Positions 5,732-7,245 of a DNA stretch of 7,245 nucleotides are shown one piece after another; position 1 is the first letter of the stretch, and every line of letters begins with the position of its first letter. Both the position numbers and the translations under genes were made by a program. Source of the DNA: Clostridiaceae bacterium (GTDB lineage Bacteria > Bacillota_A > Clostridia > Clostridiales > Clostridiaceae). The stretch is taken from positions 1 to 7,245 of the forward strand of contig JAQSXU010000162.1 in assembly GCA_029256485.1 (NCBI GenBank), given 5' to 3'. The notes below the pieces were generated by a model. The model was not told where the DNA came from, made no database searches, and was given only the letters and a program-made list of their open reading frames with translations.

Positions 5732-5842
5732 TCCTGTAATTTTTGTGTCTTTGTTCCATTTGTAAAAGAAAAAAGGAATTTATCGTTTATATATTGTCGT
5801 AGAAGGCCGATATATAATAAAATACAATATCTGGAGTTTGAT

Positions 5843-6304
5843 ATGGATTTAACAAGTTGCTATTCTGATTTAAAAGCTTCACTTGAAGCATTGAGTAAAG
5901 AAAATATTGATGATTTATCATATTTGTATGATAGGGTTATAGTGAAATTGCAGCTATTTATTTATACTTACAAGATTGATATGGATGATCATAATAAGCT
6001 GAAAATTACCCTGTCGTCTGAGATAGATAGTTTAGATACCAGTGATTCCACAGCAAAAGTGAGTGGAATATCATCTGTGACTATTTCCGGATTGGCTTTA
6101 ATGTTTATTTTAATAGCTCTGATGGAAATTGGAGTAAGTGCAATGTTTGTTTATGTACTGTTTTGTGGGCTTATAGTATTTTTATTATGCTCGTTTGACT
6201 TCTTTTCAACGACTCTGCAAAATGACAAAAGAAAAAAAGTTATTTTTAAAATGTGTTTGGACATACTTGAAAAAGAAAAAGAAAAATTTGATATTATACA
6301 ATAA
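5843..6304 (+). CDS. Two-helix membrane protein with cytosolic helical arms, unknown
   Basis: A 153-residue protein that I cannot assign. Residues 1-70 are charged and mostly helical (KASLEALSKENIDDLSYLY; KLKITLSSEIDSLD). Two adjacent membrane spans follow, about 74-96 (around VTISGLALMFILIALMEIG) and 99-121 (around MFVYVLFCGLIVFLLCSFDFF), with only a two- to three-residue turn. The C-terminal 30 residues are basic, then coiled-coil-like (KRKKVIFKMCLDILEKEKEKF). With both arms carrying charged helices, N- and C-termini are probably cytoplasmic around a membrane hairpin. The layout loosely recalls 2TM effector domains such as SLATT, but no motif confirms this and no SMODS, SLOG or other nucleotide-signalling gene is nearby. 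GGAG (5833-5836) lies six bases before the ATG. The gene is monocistronic and ends in a terminator six bases past the stop. Confidence 0.75.
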   Translation: MDLTSCYSDLKASLEALSKENIDDLSYLYDRVIVKLQLFIYTYKIDMDDHNKLKITLSSEIDSLDTSDSTAKVSGISSVTISGLALMFILIALMEIGVSAMFVYVLFCGLIVFLLCSFDFFSTTLQNDKRKKVIFKMCLDILEKEKEKFDIIQ

Positions 6305-6309
6305 AAAAT

Positions 6310-6331
6310 GAGATATATTATCTCTTTTTTT
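6310..6331 (+). terminator. Intrinsic terminator of the 153-aa membrane gene
   Basis: GAGATA (6310-6315) pairs with TATCTC (6319-6324) around a TAT loop, followed by seven T (6325-6331). Six A upstream of the stem can pair with the T run, so it may work on both strands. Confidence 0.85.
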
Positions 6332-6359
6332 ATGCCATTACTAAAAGTAATAAGGCATA
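6331..6359. repeat. Second hairpin directly after the terminator
   Basis: TATGCC (6331-6336) pairs with GGCATA (6354-6359), and inside it ATTACT (6337-6342) pairs with AGTAAT (6346-6351), with an AA bulge on the right arm. It has no T run and abuts the inverted repeat beginning at 6359. Confidence 0.5.
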
Positions 6360-6460
6360 TTCCTGTTCAAGCAGAAAATTACAATGGACATGTATTTACT
6401 TATTTGTATTAAAATGGTAGTATGTTGTTGCTATTCTAATTAATATCACTGAACAGGAAT
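6359..6460. repeat. 102-bp unit with 11-bp terminal inverted repeats
   Basis: ATTCCTGTTCA (6359-6369) and its exact reverse complement TGAACAGGAAT (6450-6460) flank 80 bases of AT-rich non-coding DNA. The size and ends would fit a tiny MITE-like element. The flanks show no clear target-site duplication, so a pair of regulator sites around the enclosed promoter (6395-6423) is equally possible. Confidence 0.35.
6395..6423 (+). promoter_or_regulatory. Candidate promoter of a small transcription unit
   Basis: TTTACT (6395-6400) and TAGTAT (6418-6423) are 17 bases apart, predicting a start near 6430. The transcript would run through the short ORF at 6508 to the terminator ending at 6698, about 270 nt. 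Confidence 0.45.
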
Positions 6461-6507
6461 GTAATTTTTATAATTATTGCATGTATGTTCTGTTGGGAGA
6501 CTGAGAA

Positions 6508-6662
6508 ATGAGCAGCAAAGGGTATAACATCAAAGGCTATAAAAAGTATATTTCATTTTCCTGGTCATTTTAATTACTATTTGTCCTGTATTAAACGGAG
6601 AATCTTCATATAATATGCCACTAGAAATTGAATTCACAATATTTTTGGTATCAATAAATTGA
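6508..6662 (+). pseudogene. Frameshifted small single-helix membrane ORF
   Basis: An ATG at 6508, eight bases after GGGAG (6495-6499), opens MSSKGYNIKGYKKYISFSWS and then stops at 6571. In the -1 frame the sequence goes on as VYFIFLVILITICPVLNGE, followed by SSYNMPLEIEFTIFLVSIN, to a TGA at 6660-6662. Joined, the two parts make a coherent peptide of about 52 residues: a basic cytosolic N-terminus, one strong membrane helix and a polar tail. That continuity across frames suggests a small membrane protein gene broken by one indel near 6541-6552. Programmed -1 slippage is a second option, since the codons AAA AAG lie at 6541-6546. However, the base before them is T, so the full A-AAA-AAG site is absent. 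No family is recognised. It lies within its own promoter-terminator unit. Confidence 0.4.
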
Positions 6663-6698
6663 TACCATTTACTCCACAAGGGGCAGATGGTATTTTTA
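6646..6698 (+). terminator. Terminator with a competing upstream hairpin
   Basis: ATACCAT (6662-6668) pairs with ATGGTAT (6687-6693), reinforced by CTCC (6672-6675) with GGGG (6680-6683), and a T run begins at 6693: a terminator. The same ATACC can instead pair upstream, since GGTATCAAT (6647-6655) is complementary to ATTGATACC (6658-6666). The two hairpins exclude each other, the architecture of an attenuator. The stop codon of the frameshifted ORF (6660-6662) lies inside the first hairpin. Confidence 0.6.
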
Positions 6699-6732
6699 TT
6701 TGCAAGCCGTTTATATAGCGTACCAAAGAAAG

Positions 6733-6762
6733 CCTTAGGTTTAGCACCTAGGGATTTTTTTT
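6733..6762. terminator. Bidirectional terminator between convergent units
   Basis: CCTTAGGT (6733-6740) pairs with ACCTAGGG (6746-6753), one G-U, with a 5-nt loop and eight T (6755-6762) on the plus strand. On the minus strand the stem is followed by CTTTCTTT and contains the stop codon of the 53-aa minus-strand gene (6748-6750). It therefore closes units from both sides. Confidence 0.8.
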
Positions 6763-6909
6763 ATAATACGGATATCCTTGACTTGATAGAAACTCAATCT
6801 TAGATTTTGTCAAAATGTGAAATTCTTCATGTGTTATTCGTCCATTTTCTTTAAGGTTCTCGACTATTTCAAGGAATTTAATGCAGCAATCCACAAGTTG
6901 TTCTACCAT
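6748..6909 (-). CDS. Small two-helix cytosolic protein, unknown
   Basis: A 53-residue protein that I do not recognise by name. It reads as two short helices: VEQLVDCCIKFLEIVENLKE (2-21), a turn at NGRITHEEF, then HILTKSKIEFLSSQ (31-44) and an aromatic-rich end, GYPYYKKNP. Two adjacent cysteines (C8, C9). The GRITHEEF-type turn followed by a K-rich helix occurs in other tiny clostridial proteins, but no function is known to me. The start at 6909 is preferred over 6942 because GAGGTGAGG (6913-6921) lies just upstream and the predicted promoter (6933-6961) places the transcription start near 6926, downstream of the longer option. It is transcribed divergently from the Spo0E-like gene. Both products are 53-residue helical hairpins, so a functional link is possible but unproven. 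Confidence 0.68.
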   Translation of the reverse strand: MVEQLVDCCIKFLEIVENLKENGRITHEEFHILTKSKIEFLSSQGYPYYKKNP

Positions 6910-6932
6910 ATTCCTCACCTCTATATAACAAT

Positions 6933-6961
6933 AAAATATCACAACTTGAAATAAATGTAAA
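6933..6961 (-). promoter_or_regulatory. Promoter of the 53-aa minus-strand gene
   Basis: On the minus strand TTTACA (6956-6961), five of six to consensus, and TATTTT (6933-6938) are separated by 17 bases. Transcription would begin near 6926 with a 17-base leader made up almost entirely of the SD. Confidence 0.55.
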
Positions 6962-6968
6962 TATTTGA

Positions 6969-7009
6969 TTGAATTTTATAAGGAAATATTTATTATTTCC
7001 TTATAAAAT
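6969..7009 (+). promoter_or_regulatory. Spo0E-like gene promoter overlapped by a 16-bp-arm palindrome
   Basis: TTGAAT (6969-6974) and TATTAT (6991-6996), 16 bases apart, predict a start near 7003. Across them lies a perfect palindrome: ATTTTATAAGGAAATA (6973-6988), five bases, then TATTTCCTTATAAAAT (6994-7009). It covers the spacer and the -10, so a repressor dimer bound there would block the promoter. If transcription started farther upstream it would instead form a strong hairpin two bases before the SD (7012-7020). Confidence 0.5.
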
Positions 7010-7025
7010 GGAAGGAGGTGGTAAT

Positions 7026-7187
7026 ATGGTAAGTAATGTCGAAACCATCCGGCATAAAATCATTCTGCTGCGTAAATTATTGCAGAGTATGATTGATGCC
7101 AAGGGAGACTTGCTGGATCCGGATATTCTCTGTGCCAGTAGTCTTCTGGATGACATTCTTAACGAATATGACAAGGTAAAAAACTAG
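7026..7187 (+). CDS. Spo0E-like aspartyl-phosphate phosphatase
   Basis: A 53-residue protein with the Spo0E-like layout: helix 1 VETIRHKIILLRKLLQSMID (5-24), a short loop (AKGDLLDPD), and helix 2 ILCASSLLDDILNEYDK (34-50). The family signature S-Q-x-L-D corresponds to S38-S39-L40-L41-D42, and the later Tyr (Y48) is also typical. Known members dephosphorylate phospho-Spo0A and delay sporulation; here the conserved Gln is Ser, so activity is uncertain. The ATG at 7026 follows a near-perfect SD (AAGGAGGTG, 7012-7020). The in-frame ATG at 6969 is rejected because it would start inside the palindrome and upstream of the predicted transcription start. Size fits the family (about 45-90 residues). 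It is transcribed divergently from another 53-aa protein. No Spo0A or kinase gene is in the window. Confidence 0.8.
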   Translation: MVSNVETIRHKIILLRKLLQSMIDAKGDLLDPDILCASSLLDDILNEYDKVKN

Positions 7188-7210
7188 TCATATTCATTAG
7201 GTAAAACAAA

Positions 7211-7240
7211 AAGAGCGGCAGCCGAAGCTCCGCCTTTCTT
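7211..7240. terminator. Bidirectional terminator after the Spo0E-like gene
   Basis: GCGG (7215-7218) and AGC (7220-7222) pair with GCT (7227-7229) and CCGC (7230-7233), with one bulged C and a CGAA loop. The plus strand then reads CTTTCTT. On the minus strand the loop is TTCG and the stem is followed by TCTTTTTGTTTT, a better terminator, which suggests a minus-strand gene just beyond the right edge. Confidence 0.75.
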
Positions 7241-7245
7241 GTGTT

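Larger units (their letters stand above)
5490..5842. other. Gene-free stretch with two hairpins and weak promoter signals
   Basis: This 353-base gap between the radical SAM gene and the 153-aa membrane gene contains the hairpins at 5504-5549 and 5698-5731 (listed separately). It also holds a T6C5 run at 5671-5681, and TATAAT at 5813-5818 ahead of the next gene. No convincing -35 lies 16-18 bases before that TATAAT; TTGTCG (5794-5799) is too close. No ORF with an SD is seen. Confidence 0.5.

Noticed and set aside
5806..5813. GCCGATAT, a match to the sigma-D (flagellar) -10 element upstream of the 153-aa gene
   Set aside because: The nearest -35-like TATCGTTT (5781-5788) is 17 bases away instead of about 11, so the promoter geometry does not fit.

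Overview
The window looks like a low-GC, spore-forming Clostridia chromosome. The best guess is the Ruminiclostridium / cellulolytic Clostridium group. The reasons are the AT-rich intergenic DNA, strong GGAGG Shine-Dalgarno (SD) sites, many intrinsic terminators, a Spo0E-like sporulation phosphatase, and a decayed fibronectin-III gene whose C-terminal tail resembles those of secreted proteins in that group. The species call is inference. No tRNA, rRNA, CRISPR array, intact transposase or complete phage module is visible.

Left part (1-2000), accessory and partly decayed: a small CPCC zinc-ribbon protein (59-331) with its own terminator; a pseudogene of an FN3-domain secreted protein (about 431-840) whose C-terminus can be followed through one frameshift and one stop; a secreted SH3b protein (1004-1348) between two near-identical terminator hairpins; then a perfect 12-bp-arm palindrome (1425-1451) directly against an orphan S24/LexA-type peptidase domain (1460-1957) that probably lost its N-terminus.

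Middle part (2000-5500), metabolic and membrane functions: a flavin reductase (2126-2662) behind a promoter overlapped by a possible HxlR-type operator; a 62-aa glycine-rich one-helix peptide (3068-3256); and a divergent pair made of a four-helix CmpB/DUF1113 membrane protein (3460-3873, minus) and a 472-aa radical SAM enzyme with SPASM-like cysteines and a Cys-rich tail (4071-5489). The pair's shared control region is bracketed by a 12-bp inverted repeat. The radical SAM gene looks less AT-rich than its surroundings.

Right part (5500-7245), small genes with dense hairpins: a 153-aa two-helix membrane protein of unknown function (5843-6304); a small transcription unit (about 6395-6698) with a promoter, a frameshifted one-helix ORF and a terminator that competes with an alternative hairpin; and a divergent pair of 53-aa proteins, one unknown (6748-6909, minus) and one Spo0E-like (7026-7187, plus). 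A 16-bp-arm palindrome overlaps the Spo0E-like promoter.

Most genes appear monocistronic with their own terminators, so no multi-gene pathway is evident. The best candidates for something undescribed are the radical SAM/DUF1113 pair, the orphan S24 domain beside the palindrome, the small membrane peptide, and the frameshifted ORF with switchable hairpins. None amounts to a demonstrated new system.
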